Below, one piece after another: positions 5,905 to 7,131 of a stretch of 7,131 nt of DNA. Position 1 is the first letter of the stretch, and every line of letters begins with the position of its first letter. Source of the DNA: Pyramidobacter sp. GTDB lineage: Bacteria > Synergistota > Synergistia > Synergistales > Dethiosulfovibrionaceae. The translations under genes and the position numbers were made by a program. A model generated the notes under the pieces. It made no database searches and was not told the DNA's origin. It was given only the letters and a program-made list of their open reading frames with translations. The DNA lies in the NCBI GenBank assembly GCA_017940445.1, contig JAGAYQ010000395.1, positions 1 through 7,131 on the forward strand, read 5' to 3'.

Positions 5905-7131
5905 CTACTTTTTAAGAACTGCACGTTCAAGCGCGCGCACGACCAGCTCAGCGGCCTCACCGCGCGTGAGCTGCCCTTCGGCAGAGGCCGCGTTTTCACC
6001 CGCTGTGCCGAGAGCGGAAGCGAGCATCGCGGCAAATTCTTCGCGCTTCACGGGCGTTTCCGTCAGCGAGGGCGAGATCGGCGCGGCCTGCTGCCCCAGA
6101 ACTTTTGCGAGGTTCGAGGCCACGCGGGCAGCTTCGCGAACGGTCAGCGGCTCGTCCACGCCGAAGCGTCCCCTGTCGCGGCCTTCGGCGATCGCGTGCA
6201 GCGTCGCCGGATCGTCGGTGCTGCCGAGCGGGGACGCCGGCAGCTGCGGATAAGCTCTGGCTTCCATCAGTCCGTGCAGCACGGCCAGCGTCACGCCGTC
6301 GTGGTATTTATGCCAGGCCGGCACGTCGATGAATTGACATACCGACAGACGGACATTGCCCTCGAGCAGTGCGCGCTGAACAAGCACGGCGGGCACATCG
6401 CGGGCGTTCAGTCCCGTTTTCAGGCTGATGGCGGCAAGCGCGCCGGCCGCCTGTCCCGTCATCATGCTGACGGGCTGGAGTCGCAAAGCACCGGAAGCAA
6501 GGCGCGTCATCGAGAGGTTTTTCTCCGCCGCCAGCAGGCCCTCGATGCCGCTGGGGATCAGCGCGCGCAGCGGCACCTGGAACGGGCCGCAGGGCTCAAG
6601 GCGCTTCACTGAGGCTGCCTGTTCGCCCCATTCTTTTTCCAGATCAGCGTCCGTGGCCGAGTGGTGCAGGTCGATGATGTAGCCGCCGATGGCGATCGCG
6701 TCAGACAGGTCGCGGTTCCCCAGTCCGCTGCGCCAGCTCAGCGAACTGTCGTGCAGATCGTAAGCCGTCAGCGTGAAATCCCCCACGATGCGGCGGCACT
6801 CGCGCACATACGGCGCGGGCGGCAGATAGCGCGCGATCGCCTTCCATTCGTCGGGCAGATCGGCCGCCGCGGCCGGCAGCTCGCCGTATTCGTGCTCGTC
6901 CACCGACCATGGCTCGCCCAGCTCGTTCTGCATATAATAGATGAAGTGCAGCGTCTTGATCAGCGCGTCGCGCTCCACCTGAGCTCTCACGGCACGGTCT
7001 TCAAGATACGACGCGGGCAGCCCGAACTGGCCGTTCGTCCAGCGGTACGTGCCGGGATAGTCGTTGCCCCAGTTGACGCTGGTCTTGCTGATCTTGGCCC
7101 AGTTTTCCTGCGCGCCGTCATAATCGCCGGG
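5905..7131 (-). CDS. FAD-dependent oxidoreductase with SLH-like C-terminus, partial
   Basis: The N-terminal part, with the dinucleotide-binding motif, lies beyond the right edge; 408 residues are visible and the frame is open to base 7131. The GTG at 6990 is only an internal valine codon. Numbering from the edge, NDYPGTYRW (about 22-30) and GGYIIDLHH (149-157) suit the FAD_oxidored (PF12831) family. The segment from LIPSGIEGLLAAEKNLS (191-207) through MTGQAAGALAA (224-234) is the characteristic C-terminal FAD-contacting region. After it comes an unusual tail: FIDVPAWHKYHDG (267-279) with GVDEPLTVREAARVASNLAK (324-343), then PVKREEFAAMLASALG (360-375) and LTRGEAAELVVRAL (388-401), all of which resemble pieces of surface-layer homology repeats. 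The gene shares an operon with the downstream amidohydrolase. The substrate and any export signal are not visible. Confidence 0.85.
   Translation of the reverse strand, partial: PGDYDGAQENWAKISKTSVNWGNDYPGTYRWTNGQFGLPASYLEDRAVRAQVERDALIKTLHFIYYMQNELGEPWSVDEHEYGELPAAAADLPDEWKAIARYLPPAPYVRECRRIVGDFTLTAYDLHDSSLSWRSGLGNRDLSDAIAIGGYIIDLHHSATDADLEKEWGEQAASVKRLEPCGPFQVPLRALIPSGIEGLLAAEKNLSMTRLASGALRLQPVSMMTGQAAGALAAISLKTGLNARDVPAVLVQRALLEGNVRLSVCQFIDVPAWHKYHDGVTLAVLHGLMEARAYPQLPASPLGSTDDPATLHAIAEGRDRGRFGVDEPLTVREAARVASNLAKVLGQQAAPISPSLTETPVKREEFAAMLASALGTAGENAASAEGQLTRGEAAELVVRALERAVLKK

Noticed and set aside
4672..6612. A 646-codon open frame on the + strand
   Set aside because: It lies opposite the amidohydrolase and flavoprotein genes, has an arginine/histidine/alanine-rich translation with no domain or membrane pattern, crosses two terminator-marked gene ends, and lacks a sensible start site. 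It is an antisense effect of GC-rich third positions.
6988..6990. GTG at 6990 as start of the flavoprotein
   Set aside because: The frame stays open to the window edge and the upstream translation (NDYPGTYRW and neighbours) fits the same protein; there is no Shine-Dalgarno site before it.

Overview
The window is GC-rich bacterial DNA with densely packed, single-direction gene blocks, strong Shine-Dalgarno sites and well-formed intrinsic terminators. A TRAP-type carboxylate/amino-acid transporter, an M20 peptidase, an imidazolonepropionase-like amidohydrolase and a flavoprotein with SLH-like repeats lie close together. This would suit an anaerobic, amino-acid- or peptide-using bacterium, for example a member of Synergistota. 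That assignment is an inference from gene content and sequence style; no marker gene here proves it.

Layout: the left part (1-2688) is read on the + strand. It holds a DctM-type TRAP large permease (18-1400), a tightly coupled 79-residue two-helix membrane protein (1413-1652), a strong intrinsic terminator (1668-1709), and a consensus-like sigma70 promoter (1712-1740) with a small dyad in its spacer. The promoter drives a secreted NodB-type polysaccharide deacetylase (1774-2688). The remaining genes are read on the - strand. From right to left these are a flavoprotein cut by the window edge (5905-7131), a metal-dependent amidohydrolase 21 nt downstream of it (4699-5883) closed by a strong terminator, an M20 metallopeptidase (3223-4488) with its own promoter and a roughly 125-nt hairpin-rich leader, and a tandem DUF1508/YegP-type protein (2748-3134). 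The two blocks converge at a hairpin at 2696-2729, whose T-tract serves the - strand.

How the genes may work together: the flavoprotein and amidohydrolase look like one operon. The M20 enzyme is a separate transcription unit, and its leader is the most unusual non-coding segment. The TRAP permease has no normal DctQ or DctP visible in the window, and the two-helix protein beside it may be an accessory subunit. No mobile element, CRISPR array, tRNA or rRNA is visible. The longest gap without a gene is 4489-4698 (210 nt), which is described below. I see no clear sign of a wholly new multi-gene system. The best leads are the M20 leader, the small TRAP-linked protein and the SLH-like tail on the flavoprotein.
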